Virus record (IMG/VR): IMGVR_UViG_3300029883_000021
Location: 1 to 30,966 of that record
Length of the DNA: 30,966 nucleotides
Source of the DNA: a virus
Reading direction: 5' to 3' (one strand)
Shown here: positions 7,176 through 15,146 of the stretch, in pieces
How positions within the stretch are numbered: position 1 is the stretch's first letter
Layout: each line of letters opens with the position of its first letter
The notes under the pieces: generated by a model
Database searches by the model: none
What the model was told of the DNA's origin: nothing
What the model saw: the letters and a program-made list of their open reading frames with translations, nothing else
Position numbers and translations under genes: made by a program

Positions 7176-8219
7176 TCAGGTCAGTCGGCTTTCGGTGTTG
7201 AGAATTTGGTCCGAGATGTCGATCGGGATATCCCGCCACTTCATGACGGCGACGCCCGCGTACTGGTCGGGGCTCATCAGCACGTTGCGGTTGCGCATGG
7301 CCTGAACCTGCATCCAGTGGCCGAGCGTGCGGTTGACGAAGATGCGATGGCGCACGCCGGGGTCGCCCTCGGGGTCGTCAGTCTCGGTGATGCCGGACGT
7401 GTCGCTGGTGAGCGATGGGAAGAAGAACTGCATCTCGGCGAGGGTCGCGAAGATGTCGAGCGCGTTCGGCCCGGCGAGGCCCGCCGTGGTGACGTCGATG
7501 TTGGCGATGCGCCCGCCGTAGCGCCAGTCCTTCGGGCAAAGGCCGATCTGCTGGCGGAAGAAGCCGGTGAACGCCTCGTACTGGTTGCCCAGCGAGTCGT
7601 AGGCGGCGCGGACGTCCGACTTGTCCTCGAAGTCGAGGCCGGCGTGGGAGTCTTCCGGGTAGACGCAGAAGATGGTCTCCGGCCCGAGGCCGAGCCACCA
7701 GAGCGACGTGTTGGACGATCCAGTACCGCCGCCGTCGAACACGTTGGCCGCGTTCTGCGTGTTGGCTGTGTTGACCGAGTTGTAGAAGGTCGAGAGGCCC
7801 TGAAACGCCGCCGGGTTGGTGGCGGTGTTGCCGTAGAGCATCGTGAACTCGATGGTCTGGCCCATGCCTTCGAGGAACGCGACATCCTCGGAGCGCCGGA
7901 ACTTCTCGGTGTTGCCGGTGCGCTCGGCGAGCGTGCGGTCGACGACCGAATAATCGGTCAATTCGCCGATGGACACGCGGTCCTGCGCGGTCGTGCTCTT
8001 GCTCGACGGCGTGCCGGTGTTGATCATGCGCCACGAACCAGTCGGGATCGACGTGCGGTAAGTGAACATATGGGCGCTGCGCTCGTTCGCTTTCACGAAC
8101 GGGAAATTTTTGTAGATGGCGAGCTTCTGGCTCATCATCTCGGCGACGCGCGGGATGTTCCCCTGCACGTCCATGCGGGAGGCGACGTCAACGATTGTTG
8201 GGAATTGTCCGGTCGCCAT
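7176..8219 (-). CDS. Major capsid protein (BPP-1 Bbp17-like), 347 aa
   Basis: Opens with ATGQFPTIVDVASRMDVQGN, then IPRVAEMMSQ, RTSIPTGSWRMINTG, a KSTTAQDRV segment and EDVAFLEGM. Further on come FCVYPEDSHAGLDFED and GLCPKDWRYGGRIANIDV, a combination I associate with the major capsid proteins of BPP-1/F116-like podoviruses (HK97-type fold by family knowledge). The scaffold gene is directly upstream and the cement gene directly downstream, the expected capsid cassette order. It is full length, with no sign of disruption. Confidence 0.85.
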   Translation of the reverse strand: MATGQFPTIVDVASRMDVQGNIPRVAEMMSQKLAIYKNFPFVKANERSAHMFTYRTSIPTGSWRMINTGTPSSKSTTAQDRVSIGELTDYSVVDRTLAERTGNTEKFRRSEDVAFLEGMGQTIEFTMLYGNTATNPAAFQGLSTFYNSVNTANTQNAANVFDGGGTGSSNTSLWWLGLGPETIFCVYPEDSHAGLDFEDKSDVRAAYDSLGNQYEAFTGFFRQQIGLCPKDWRYGGRIANIDVTTAGLAGPNALDIFATLAEMQFFFPSLTSDTSGITETDDPEGDPGVRHRIFVNRTLGHWMQVQAMRNRNVLMSPDQYAGVAVMKWRDIPIDISDQILNTESRLT

Positions 8220-8237
8220 TTCAAGCGCTCCTATTCA

Positions 8238-9089
8238 TCATTTCGAGGCGTAGAGGGAATTGGATGGCCGCTTGCCGTTGTTCTTGGTCGGCTGCGGAGG
8301 GACGTTCGGTTGCCTGGGCTCGTCGAGAACGCCGCCGAGCGCATGGAGTATTTCAACAAAAACCGGGTGATCTCCGGCCCCGGTGATGCGCACGAAATTC
8401 TCAACGCGCTCGGCTTGGGCGTTGTATTTTGGCGACCCAGGGACCGCGCCGCCGGCCAGAATCGACGTCGCGAGATCGCGCGCGCGAACGGCGACGCCCA
8501 TTGCGGCGTCATGGCCGGAGCCGCCGACAAAGGGGCTGGCGAGGATTTCCTTGCGCCAGCCGGCGCGCGTGTCGTTCCAGACCTGCACCTGCTTGGCCGC
8601 CTGCTCCTGCACGAACGCGGTGGCGGCTTCGTTGAAATAGCCGACGGCCTTCTGCGCGGCCTCGGGCGTCAGCTTGTGCTCGCGCGCGAACTCGGTGAAG
8701 GCGGCGACCTTCTCGTCCTGCGGCTTGACGTGATCGGGGAAATCGAACTTGTATTCGACCGGGGCTTCCGGTTCGGCCTCGGCGGCCTTTTCCTCGGTCG
8801 CGGGCTTCTCGGCGTCGGGCTTGGCCTCGACCTTCGTTTCCGGCTTGACCTCCGCGGGTTTGGCGTCCGCTGGCTTCGTCTCGACGGCGGGAGACTCGGC
8901 GGCCTTCTCGGCGGCCTTGGCCGGCTCCGCGCCGGGAGCCTTGAAGGTCTCAAGCAGCGTCGGGATTTCGTGGGGATGCTTCGGCGCTTCCGGCGCGGCG
9001 GCGACCGGTTCAACAGCCGGGGCGGCGACGGGCGCTTCGACGGCGGGAGCCGGAGCGTCGGGATTGACGATGGGTTCTTCGCCGGCCAT
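8238..9089 (-). CDS. Capsid scaffold protein, 283 aa
   Basis: The N-terminal ~110 residues are Ala/Pro/Glu/Lys-rich and probably disordered. A helical C-terminal half follows, with YKFDFPDHV, a long helix (FTEFAREHKLTPEAAQKAVG), QVWNDTRAGWRKEILASPFVGG, and near the end ITGAGDHPVFVEILHALG. The W-x-x-x-x-E plus G-x-G-x-HP pattern is typical of phage capsid assembly scaffolds. It would guide procapsid formation and then leave or be degraded. Its ATG overlaps the stop of the Bbp19-like gene, and the capsid gene follows 18 bases later. Confidence 0.8.
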   Translation of the reverse strand: MAGEEPIVNPDAPAPAVEAPVAAPAVEPVAAAPEAPKHPHEIPTLLETFKAPGAEPAKAAEKAAESPAVETKPADAKPAEVKPETKVEAKPDAEKPATEEKAAEAEPEAPVEYKFDFPDHVKPQDEKVAAFTEFAREHKLTPEAAQKAVGYFNEAATAFVQEQAAKQVQVWNDTRAGWRKEILASPFVGGSGHDAAMGVAVRARDLATSILAGGAVPGSPKYNAQAERVENFVRITGAGDHPVFVEILHALGGVLDEPRQPNVPPQPTKNNGKRPSNSLYASK

Positions 9090-9508
9090 CAGCGTTTGCC
9101 CTTCTCAGGCTTCGGCTTCGGGAAGCGGGGATCGTGTTCAATCCGCATCAGGCGCACGCCTTCAAAATCGCGGATCGTCCATTGGTCGAGGAAGTGGTCG
9201 GAAACCGACTTGACGCCAGCGCGGAAGAAACTCGCGTGTGGATCGGGAAAGCCATTCGGACCCGCGCCGAATCGCGCGTCCATGATGCCGGCCGACTTGA
9301 GCAGTCCCCACATTTCGCGGCGACCGACCGGCGAAGCGAACGTCGCGCGCCACCAATCTTCGGCCTCGCGGTCGTCAAGCTCGGCGCGGCGCGCCTGCTG
9401 CTTGAGACGTCGCGCGTCAGCGGCGCTGTCGGGAGAGCCGGGATCCGGCTCCGCGCGCTCGGCGTCGTCATCGTCAGGTTCGAGCGGGTCAATTTCATCA
9501 TTGCTCAC
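9089..9508 (-). CDS. Bbp19-like phage protein, 139 aa
   Basis: An acidic N-terminus (DPLEPDDDDAERAEPD) is followed by REAEDWWRATFASPVGRREM, LLKSAGIMDARFG, and FFRAGVKSVSDHFLDQW. This matches the Bbp19 family of BPP-1-like phages (a WR...F...GRR...W.LL...G pattern). Function is not established. It starts with GTG at 9508, overlapping the preceding stop by four bases (GTGA), and couples to the scaffold gene by TGATG. The basic tail (KPKPEKGKR) may contact nucleic acid or scaffold. Confidence 0.75.
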   Translation of the reverse strand: MSNDEIDPLEPDDDDAERAEPDPGSPDSAADARRLKQQARRAELDDREAEDWWRATFASPVGRREMWGLLKSAGIMDARFGAGPNGFPDPHASFFRAGVKSVSDHFLDQWTIRDFEGVRLMRIEHDPRFPKPKPEKGKR

Positions 9509-9996
9509 GCATTCGCCCCTGGGAGGATGATCCCGCCGGGGCTGAGCGACGCGCGATAGCCAAACTTGCGGTTATCGCGCATGAACGGCTTGACGGGCTC
9601 GGGGATGATTGCGCCGGCCTTACCGGTCTTGCCGCGCTGGGTCTGATCGACGAGGCGGATCACGGCCCGCAGATTCTCGGCCAGCTTGACGAAATTCAGG
9701 TTCTTCTCGCCCATCGCGATATGGACGGTTTCGCCGTCGATCTTGTAGCCGCGCAGCCAGCCGCCGGCCTTCTTGTGGCACTCGCCCATAAGTTGGCCGA
9801 TGGGCCACCAGCGCATATCCTCGCGCCATTGGGAGGCTTGCTTGCAGCAGCCTTCGATCTTCTCAAGCTCGTCGCGGAGCATTTCGTATGCGCCGCCGTT
9901 GTAGCTTTCGATGGCGAGATGGTCGCAATGCTCCGCCGCGAGCGCGAGGTTTTCGCGCATACACTCGAAGATTTCAGCTTCCGTCAAGTCGCTCAT
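9505..9996 (-). CDS. Conserved hypothetical late protein, 163 aa
   Basis: Starts at ATG 9996 (a TTG one codon upstream is possible). The N-terminal half is helical with many acidic residues and three cysteines (FECMRE, IEGCCKQASQWREDMRW), the centre has GGWLRGYKIDGETVHIAMGEKNLNFVKL, and the end is basic, then Gly/Pro-rich. I do not recognise the family. It is the first minus-strand late gene after the plus-strand cassette, so its transcript must cross that cassette from the portal side or start in the 98-base gap. Confidence 0.6.
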   Translation of the reverse strand: MSDLTEAEIFECMRENLALAAEHCDHLAIESYNGGAYEMLRDELEKIEGCCKQASQWREDMRWWPIGQLMGECHKKAGGWLRGYKIDGETVHIAMGEKNLNFVKLAENLRAVIRLVDQTQRGKTGKAGAIIPEPVKPFMRDNRKFGYRASLSPGGIILPGANA

Positions 9997-10050
9997 CAAA
10001 GCGACGGTTGGCTTGTGTGTGGAAAATCAGCAATTGGCTGTTGAAACAAC

Positions 10051-10071
10051 CGTGACTATCCGGTAGTCACG
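10051..10071. promoter_or_regulatory. 21-bp palindrome between divergent genes (operator candidate)
   Basis: A perfect 8-base inverted repeat, CGTGACTA and TAGTCACG, separated by TCCGG. It lies in the 97-base gap between the minus-strand gene starting at 9996 and the plus-strand HTH gene starting at 10094. The symmetry and placement fit a repressor operator, possibly for the HTH protein encoded just to the right. I could not identify a convincing -10/-35 pair around it. A hairpin in RNA is also possible. Confidence 0.5.
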
Positions 10072-10093
10072 AGGATTATGCAGTATCGCCAAA

Positions 10094-10315
10094 ATGTCTA
10101 ACGACGATCTTTTCAACAGGAAGCAAGCCGCCGCTTATCTTCGCAAGATGGGCTGCGCGGCTTCTCCATCGACGTTGGCTAATATGGCGGTAAGCGGCAA
10201 TGCAGGCGGAGGCCCGCCGTTCATCGTGTACCGGAATCGAAAACGACGGCACGTCAGCTACAGGCGCGTCGATCTGGACGAGTGGGCGGCGAAGAAAATC
10301 CGGAGGGTCGAGTGA
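10094..10315 (+). CDS. Excisionase/AlpA-like helix-turn-helix protein, 73 aa
   Basis: DLFNRKQAAAYLRKMGCAAS followed by TLANMAVSG, a Gly/Pro turn (GGGPPFIVY), RKRRHVSYRRVDLDEW: this is the winged MerR/excisionase-type HTH layout (AA-x-YL, then a wing, then DLDEW). Such small proteins act as excisionases or transcription regulators. It leads a five-gene plus-strand cassette and ends with TGA overlapping the next ATG. No clear ribosome site precedes ATG 10094. With no integrase nearby, a regulatory role is more likely than excision. Confidence 0.7.
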   Translation: MSNDDLFNRKQAAAYLRKMGCAASPSTLANMAVSGNAGGGPPFIVYRNRKRRHVSYRRVDLDEWAAKKIRRVE

Positions 10316-10494
10316 TGGGCGTCATGACTAAACGTCGGCTGATATCAAAGGCCAAACGACACGCCGCCCAGCGCGGAAGGGAACGTGAGGATGAGCGGTT
10401 TTTGGGTGGCATGCGCAGGCGGATGCAGGCGACCGTTGACGCCTGCAATTTCTATCGCAGCATCCCCGCCCCCCTCATTGCGGACGCGGAATAA
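10315..10494 (+). CDS. Small basic hypothetical protein, 59 aa
   Basis: Begins MGVMTKRRLISKAKRHAAQR and is very basic through residue ~35, ending in a neutral stretch YRSIPAPLIADAE. The start overlaps the preceding stop (TGATG), and its own TAA overlaps a downstream ATG (TAATG). The tight coupling supports a real gene. The charge suggests nucleic-acid or acidic-partner binding, but no family is recognised. Confidence 0.5.
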   Translation: MGVMTKRRLISKAKRHAAQRGREREDERFLGGMRRRMQATVDACNFYRSIPAPLIADAE

Positions 10495-10535
10495 TGGGCG
10501 AATCCCGGCGCAAGGCCCAAATCATAGGAGTTGAA

Positions 10536-10793
10536 ATGTCTGGTCTGATCGGAGCGAAGTCCTGCCGCTCGTGCGAATATAGGCTCAAGCTGCAAGGCAA
10601 GCTGTTCTGCCGGCGCTATCCGCCGCAGAACATCGGCGGCCTCGTGCCGGGGCCGGAAGGGCGGCCGATGACCATGTTCATGTCGAGCTATCCCGAGACG
10701 AACCCCGACCTTCCGTGCGGCGAGTATGTGCGCAACGGCGCGCACGCGGCGGAGGAATTGCAGGACGCGGCGAAGGCCGCGACGCAGCAGTGA
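10536..10793 (+). CDS. Small Cys-motif phage protein, 85 aa
   Basis: I place the start at ATG 10536, because AGGAG lies five bases before it; an in-frame ATG at 10494 overlaps the previous stop and would add 14 residues. The product begins SGLIGAKSCRSCEYRL, with C-x2-C then CRRYPPQ and a late PCGEYV: four cysteines in a zinc-ribbon-like arrangement. The pattern (K-S-C-R-x-C ... C-R-R-Y-P-P) occurs in short conserved proteins of alphaproteobacterial phages. Function is unknown. Confidence 0.6.
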   Translation: MSGLIGAKSCRSCEYRLKLQGKLFCRRYPPQNIGGLVPGPEGRPMTMFMSSYPETNPDLPCGEYVRNGAHAAEELQDAAKAATQQ

Positions 10794-11077
10794 GCGAGGT
10801 TGAAGCGGCGGCGGTTGGGGGATCGCATGATAAGAGATTGATCAAGGCCAGCGTCGGCCACAGCCCGTGGATCAAGGTCCGTTCCAATCCGAAACGCGGG
10901 CCGTGGATAGCCCCAGGTGAGGATGTACCCCCCATCCTCATCGAGGGATACCGGCTCGAAACACTGCACTACATGCGCGAAAAAGAAACGTCGCCGGATA
11001 TATATCGTTTCTGGGTTCATGAGAGCCTGACGATTGACCAGGCTTGCGCGATGATTATGGAAGGTTACGCGCGATGA
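10790..11077 (+). CDS. Conserved hypothetical protein, 95 aa
   Basis: GTG 10790 overlaps the preceding stop (GTGA) and is the best start, as no in-frame ATG lies nearby. Residues 20-50 are basic and Pro/Trp-containing (VGHSPWIKVRSNPKRGPW), and the C-terminal half is helical (YRLETLHYMREKETS, LTIDQACAMIMEGYAR). Its TGA overlaps the ATG of the Tat-signal gene. No known domain is recognised. Confidence 0.55.
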   Translation: MSEVEAAAVGGSHDKRLIKASVGHSPWIKVRSNPKRGPWIAPGEDVPPILIEGYRLETLHYMREKETSPDIYRFWVHESLTIDQACAMIMEGYAR

Positions 11078-11373
11078 TCCTCTCCCGCCGAGGCGTCCTG
11101 CGCTGCTTGACCGGGCTGATCGCTGCACCTGCGATTGTGCGGGCCGACGCGTTGATGCGGGTGGTGGCGCCACGTTTGGGTGAAATAGGAAACCCCGTTA
11201 TTGGGTTGCCGCCGCCACCTGGATACGAATGGCGAACGTCGTTTCCGACGGCGAAATGGCGGATGCTAAATTCTGGCGATCCAGGCATTCGTTTGTGGGA
11301 ACTTAACGAATATTTCGCAGACCTGAAATATTTGTCATTGGCCGCCCCCGCCCAGCATCGCGCCGAGGGCTGA
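11074..11373 (+). CDS. Small Tat-signal protein, 99 aa
   Basis: The N-terminus MILSRRGVLRCLTGLIAAPAIVRA has the twin-arginine consensus (S-R-R-G-V-L), a moderately hydrophobic core and an Ala-x-Ala-like end, so export by the Tat pathway is predicted. The mature part contains YEWRTSFPTAKWRMLNSGDPG and ELNEYFADLKYLSL. Similar short proteins with a Tat leader are, from memory, frequent in alphaproteobacterial phages; their job is unknown. The start is set by ATGA overlap with the upstream gene. Its last 13 codons lie antisense over the 3' end of the portal gene. Confidence 0.6.
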   Translation: MILSRRGVLRCLTGLIAAPAIVRADALMRVVAPRLGEIGNPVIGLPPPPGYEWRTSFPTAKWRMLNSGDPGIRLWELNEYFADLKYLSLAAPAQHRAEG

Positions 11374-13155
11374 ATTTCCGCCAGGCAGTTGCGTCTGGCT
11401 CAGGGTTTTAGCGGCGTCCACGCCCGCCATCGCTTGCCCAGGAGCCGCCGCTTTCTGCATCTCGTCGTGCCGGATTTGATCGTGCTGCACGACTTCGCCG
11501 TCTGTGAAAAACAGATTCGGAGGGAAGTCGTTGAGGTCGCCGTAGTGGCGGAGCGCCTTGTCGAGATTGATGATGCGGATGGGATCGGGGACGCCGGCCG
11601 CCTTCGCCGCCGACGAGAGCGCGCCGGCCGTCTGGAAAACGTCTTTCATGCTGACCGACTCGGCGCTGCGTTGCGCCAGCCGCATGATCGACGTGAAGCC
11701 GATCTTTAGAGGCACGCCATGCAAAGACGGCGGCGGCGGCTTGAGCATCTTGCGGCGAGACATGATGTTCATGACGCGCTGGAGCATCACTTCGAGCGCC
11801 TGTTCGGCGAGCGTGATGACCGGGCCGAGTTCCTGCAAGCGTTCGAGGTCTCGCTTCGACAGTTCAAGTTCGTTGCGCGGCTGCACGCCCTCCATCTTGG
11901 TGATAGCCATGAACAGGTCGACGTAAAGGCATTTCTCGACGCGAGCGTTGACTTGCGCGATGTCGGCGGTGATCGCGGGGAGCCATTGCGGATTAGGCTC
12001 GAACAGCGGGAAAAAGCCTTTCTTCCCTCCGTCGGTGTTGAAATAGGTGATGTTGCCTTCGATGATCGAGGCGGGCTCGGATTTCAGTTCGGGCGACGCG
12101 CCCATCGGCGGACGGACGCCTTTGCCGATATATTCGGCCTTGCGCATCGTCTCCAACTGCACCTGCTTGGAATCGCCAAGGCAGTCCTCGCAGGGGCCGT
12201 GGCCGTAGGGGTCGTTCGACACCTGAGACCACATCAGCGTGAAATTCGGCTGCACGTTGAAGCCGCGCCGGCTTAGCGGCTTCTTCGATTTCGAGCCGCG
12301 CAGCCAGTAGACCTCGCGATAGGCGAAGTGGTCGGGGACAATACGGACGATGCGGTCTGGGTCTTTTGAGCGGCGATCCCGGATCGGCGTGTTCGGCTCG
12401 ATGGCGTGCGCCACGACAAATTCGAGTTGCAGCGAGCCGCCACCCTCGCGCCAGGCGTTCGCGACTTCCTGCGGGCAATTGTCGATTCCGAAGAAATCGA
12501 CGATCTGGATCACGTTGTAGGTGAACTCGCGATAGAGCGTGTTGTTGGTGAGGGAGCCGCCGACGTCGAGGTAATATTCGCCCGCGCAGGGCAGATAGAA
12601 GCTGACGACGCGATCAAAGTCCTCGTAGCAGATAATCGGCGCGGTTCCGAAAACGATCTCGTCTTTGAACGCCTGCGCCATGATCGTGTAGAAATTCGAC
12701 TGCGCCAGCACCGTGTAAATGCGGTCCTGCGTGTCCTTGAGCCACGACGTCGCGTCAGCGTCGAGATTGAGCCACGGCAAAGCGTTCGCCAGCTTGAACC
12801 AAGGCCGGGAGGGCGACGTGAGGCCGGACCACATGCCGCCGGCCGCCGTGCGAACCGCCATCAGCCCGGTCGAATCCTTGATGGCGTCGTTGACTGGAAG
12901 GTCTTTGTTCATCCGGTTGGCGGTGATGACCCATTTGTAGCGGCGCGGCAGAAAATAGCGCGCGAGCACCTCCCAATAGGCCCACGCCGACCAACGCCAG
13001 GCGCGCAAGGATTGAAGGCGGCTTTCGGAATGATCGTAGGTCGCGCCCCAATCGGGATCGACGGCTTTCTGGTTTCGCGGAGTGACCGGCTGCATGGACA
13101 AGAGCGAGACGGACATATCCTCATATGCCGCGTAATTACCGGTCATGTCGTTCAT
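11335..13155 (-). CDS. Portal / head-to-tail connecting protein, 606 aa
   Basis: The pattern of the bacteriophage head-to-tail connector family (Pfam Head-tail_con) is clear: YWEVLARYFLPRRYKW near residue 60, KDSTGLMAVRTAAGGMWSGL with SPSRPWFKLA, IMAQAFKDEIVFGTAPIICY around 160-180, and DPYGHGPCEDCLGDSKQVQ. Twelve copies would form the DNA channel at a capsid vertex and contact the terminase. The size is typical for podoviral portals of this family. It follows a 70-residue gene and the large terminase, the usual order. The 3' end overlaps an opposing plus-strand gene by 39 bases. Confidence 0.88.
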   Translation of the reverse strand: MNDMTGNYAAYEDMSVSLLSMQPVTPRNQKAVDPDWGATYDHSESRLQSLRAWRWSAWAYWEVLARYFLPRRYKWVITANRMNKDLPVNDAIKDSTGLMAVRTAAGGMWSGLTSPSRPWFKLANALPWLNLDADATSWLKDTQDRIYTVLAQSNFYTIMAQAFKDEIVFGTAPIICYEDFDRVVSFYLPCAGEYYLDVGGSLTNNTLYREFTYNVIQIVDFFGIDNCPQEVANAWREGGGSLQLEFVVAHAIEPNTPIRDRRSKDPDRIVRIVPDHFAYREVYWLRGSKSKKPLSRRGFNVQPNFTLMWSQVSNDPYGHGPCEDCLGDSKQVQLETMRKAEYIGKGVRPPMGASPELKSEPASIIEGNITYFNTDGGKKGFFPLFEPNPQWLPAITADIAQVNARVEKCLYVDLFMAITKMEGVQPRNELELSKRDLERLQELGPVITLAEQALEVMLQRVMNIMSRRKMLKPPPPSLHGVPLKIGFTSIMRLAQRSAESVSMKDVFQTAGALSSAAKAAGVPDPIRIINLDKALRHYGDLNDFPPNLFFTDGEVVQHDQIRHDEMQKAAAPGQAMAGVDAAKTLSQTQLPGGNSALGAMLGGGGQ

Positions 13156-13158
13156 GGC

Positions 13159-13371
13159 TTACTGCCCGTCGCCGAGAAATGATTTCGCGGTCGCGGGCGC
13201 GGAGGCCCCGGCGCTCGACGATTTGAGCGTGCCGCCGAACCCCATGCCGCTCGCGCTAGCGGCGGCGGCGCGCGCGGCGGCGGCGGCGTCCTGCACGCCC
13301 GCGTTCGCCATCGTCGGCGGAGCCGGGGGCGGGGCGGGCGCGGGCGGGGCTTTCGGGTTGAAGATCGACAT
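13159..13371 (-). CDS. Small Ala/Pro-rich protein between terminase and portal, 70 aa
   Basis: Begins MSIFNPKAPPAPAPPPAPP, followed by an Ala-rich stretch, GMGFGGTLKSSSAGAS and KSFLGDGQ. Short proteins with this layout (hydrophobic start, Pro-rich run, GFGGT, terminal LLG/FLG motif) lie at the same place in many related phages. It starts 12 bases after the terminase stop with a GAGG site, and the portal ATG follows its TAA by three bases. Role unknown; perhaps a portal-associated or ejection protein. Confidence 0.65.
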   Translation of the reverse strand: MSIFNPKAPPAPAPPPAPPTMANAGVQDAAAAARAAAASASGMGFGGTLKSSSAGASAPATAKSFLGDGQ

Positions 13372-13382
13372 GTCGGGCCTCG

Positions 13383-14843
13383 TCAGTAGGGACCAGTATA
13401 TGCATCGTCCTTGGACTTGTCCAAAGCGGCGAAGGGATCATATTCCACAAGCATTTGTCGTGGCCTGGACGCCCGTGCGGCGATAGTGATCGGCTCGGCG
13501 AACGTCAGGATGGCGGAATCGAAGTCGTCGGGCGAGTGTCCGATCTTGGCCTTCACCAGTTCTTTCGGCTCGAGCAGCAGCCGGTCATTCTGAAAAGTGT
13601 ACGTCGTCTGCGTCAGCGCGGCCATGAGCGATTGGTTTTCGCCGGGGAGCGCGCCGCCGCGCTTGATCCAGTCGACGAACTCGAACGCCATTTCCGACCG
13701 TTTGTTGAAGAATTTGGTCTTGTTCGCGGCTTGGCCGGAAAAGTGGACGCCGATAGGCGAGCGGCCGAGCACGCGAAGCTGATCTTCCCAGCCGGAGCCA
13801 AAGCCGCCGGTGGCGTCGATAAAGGCGGCGTCCGCGCCCCATTGTAGCCATTCGCGATTGACCCAGGACGCGCCTTGCAGCGAGTCGATGCCGCGACGCT
13901 TCTGGAACGGAAACATCTGGATGCCTTGGCGGAAGGCCATCGAGCACGAGTCGTTGCCGAATCGGGCGACGTCGATCCCCATGATCTTTGGGACGCGGCC
14001 TATCTCGTGCTCACGGTAATATCGCCGCATGGCGGCCTCGACGTCCTCCTGGCCAATCAGACTGTCAATCGACGAGGAGGGGAATTCTCCGAAGATGTCG
14101 GACTTCACCCAATTGTTGTCACGACCCCACTGGCGGATTTGCTCGCGCGCGTACTCAATGGGGATGCGCGGCGACCTCTTCGGGTCGTCAGGGTCTCCGG
14201 TGATCGTGATGACGTTCCATAGATGCGCCGCCGACGTGCATGCGCGATAGAGTGGCCCGGCGAGCTGCGTCGGGTTTCCGGCCTGCACGATATGGCATTC
14301 GAGCGTGCCGGCGAACGCGGCCTCGGCGGAAACCATCACGGCGTCGGTCATGCCGCCGGATTCGTCGATCAGGAACAGCACGTAATCGGCGTGGAAGCCG
14401 GCGAGCGCCTTGGCCTGTTCCTCGGTCGAGGCCGACTTCGGCCATGACTTCGCCGACATGAACCACGTCGCCGGAGCCTCGTTGGCGAAAATGCGGGTTT
14501 TCGTCCAAGTGAACCCCTGCTTGAGCAGGGGCGACTTTTCCTGCCATTTCGCCATTTCTTTCCACAGGCCGTCGGCAAGGTTCTGGACGGTGATGGAAAG
14601 CGCGCCGATGTTCGAGTTTCGCCGCGTCAGCAGGTAATTCCAGCCTATCCACGCGAGGACTGTGGTTTTTCCTGGCCCCTTGCAGGCCCTCAAGGCTAGG
14701 CGCGGCGATTTTGGGAATAGAGCGAGCGCCTCGTCCTGCCACTTGTCAGGCGTGACGCCGAACAATTCGCGGACCATCATCCGCGGCGCGGCGCGCCAAC
14801 GCGCGAGATGGCCGGCGAACTCTTTGGCCTCGGATGGCGTCAT
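13383..14843 (-). CDS. Terminase large subunit, 486 aa
   Basis: ATPase and nuclease motifs are both present. Walker A is CKGPGKT at residues 54-60, and Walker B is VLFLIDE at 155-161, with the catalytic Glu 161. The RNase H-like nuclease begins at GIDVARFGND (Asp 291), continues at FIDATGGFGSG (Asp 343), and ends with HSPDDFDSAIL (Asp 439-442). The motor would pump DNA into the procapsid and cut concatemers. The length is normal and no motif is missing. It lies upstream of portal, separated by one small gene. Confidence 0.92.
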   Translation of the reverse strand: MTPSEAKEFAGHLARWRAAPRMMVRELFGVTPDKWQDEALALFPKSPRLALRACKGPGKTTVLAWIGWNYLLTRRNSNIGALSITVQNLADGLWKEMAKWQEKSPLLKQGFTWTKTRIFANEAPATWFMSAKSWPKSASTEEQAKALAGFHADYVLFLIDESGGMTDAVMVSAEAAFAGTLECHIVQAGNPTQLAGPLYRACTSAAHLWNVITITGDPDDPKRSPRIPIEYAREQIRQWGRDNNWVKSDIFGEFPSSSIDSLIGQEDVEAAMRRYYREHEIGRVPKIMGIDVARFGNDSCSMAFRQGIQMFPFQKRRGIDSLQGASWVNREWLQWGADAAFIDATGGFGSGWEDQLRVLGRSPIGVHFSGQAANKTKFFNKRSEMAFEFVDWIKRGGALPGENQSLMAALTQTTYTFQNDRLLLEPKELVKAKIGHSPDDFDSAILTFAEPITIAARASRPRQMLVEYDPFAALDKSKDDAYTGPY

Positions 14844-14888
14844 AGCCGCGCAGTTAGCCGAATGGCTGGCGCGGCGTCAAATGGCCGA

Positions 14889-15086
14889 TCAGGGCGTTGG
14901 CGCGGCCGGGGCGGCGAGAACCGGTCTTTTGGAGCGATCGTCCCGCGCGGCGAGCCGGTCGATAACAGCGGCGATTTCCAGAGCCAGACCGCGCCTGATC
15001 TTGTCACCGCCCATGACGCGCAGGGTGTGCGCGGCTTGCGCTGGCGTCATCAGTTCTTCCGGCAGCGTATATTGCTTTCGGTTCAC
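14889..15086 (-). CDS. Small hypothetical protein, 65 aa
   Basis: GTG 15086 overlaps the stop of a tiny upstream frame (GTGA) and follows AGGGGA at workable spacing. The helical N-terminus (TLPEELMTPAQAAHTLRVMG) and centre (ALEIAAVIDRLAARD) end in an Ala/Pro tail. It lies between the serine recombinase and the large terminase. No family is recognised. Confidence 0.5.
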   Translation of the reverse strand: MNRKQYTLPEELMTPAQAAHTLRVMGGDKIRRGLALEIAAVIDRLAARDDRSKRPVLAAPAAPTP

Positions 15087-15142
15087 GGCTTTTCCCCTTC
15101 GACAAGATGGCGGCCGATGTCGCGGATCGCCGCGCGCGGCAT
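15083..15142 (-). CDS. Possible 19-residue peptide
   Basis: A very short frame, MPRAAIRDIGRHLVEGEKP, begins five bases after the recombinase stop with GGAAGGG just upstream and overlaps the next gene's GTG start by four bases. It could be a leader peptide coupling translation across the gap. Evidence is only spacing and ribosome site, so it may be chance. Confidence 0.3.
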   Translation of the reverse strand: MPRAAIRDIGRHLVEGEKP

Positions 15143-15146
15143 GGCG

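Noticed and set aside
6876-9530. Very long open frame on the plus strand (884 codons)
   Set aside because: It lies exactly antisense to the cement, capsid, scaffold and Bbp19-like genes. The product is Arg/Gly/Val-rich with no domain and no ribosome site; GC-rich codon bias of the minus genes keeps this frame open.
1-9996. Diversity-generating retroelement, suggested by the BPP-1-like head genes
   Set aside because: No reverse transcriptase, no template/variable repeat pair and no C-type lectin end on the fibre-like protein are visible. It could still lie left of the window.
10094-10315. True excisionase marking an integration module
   Set aside because: No integrase or attachment-site pair was found near; the HTH leads a coupled operon, so a regulatory role is more likely.
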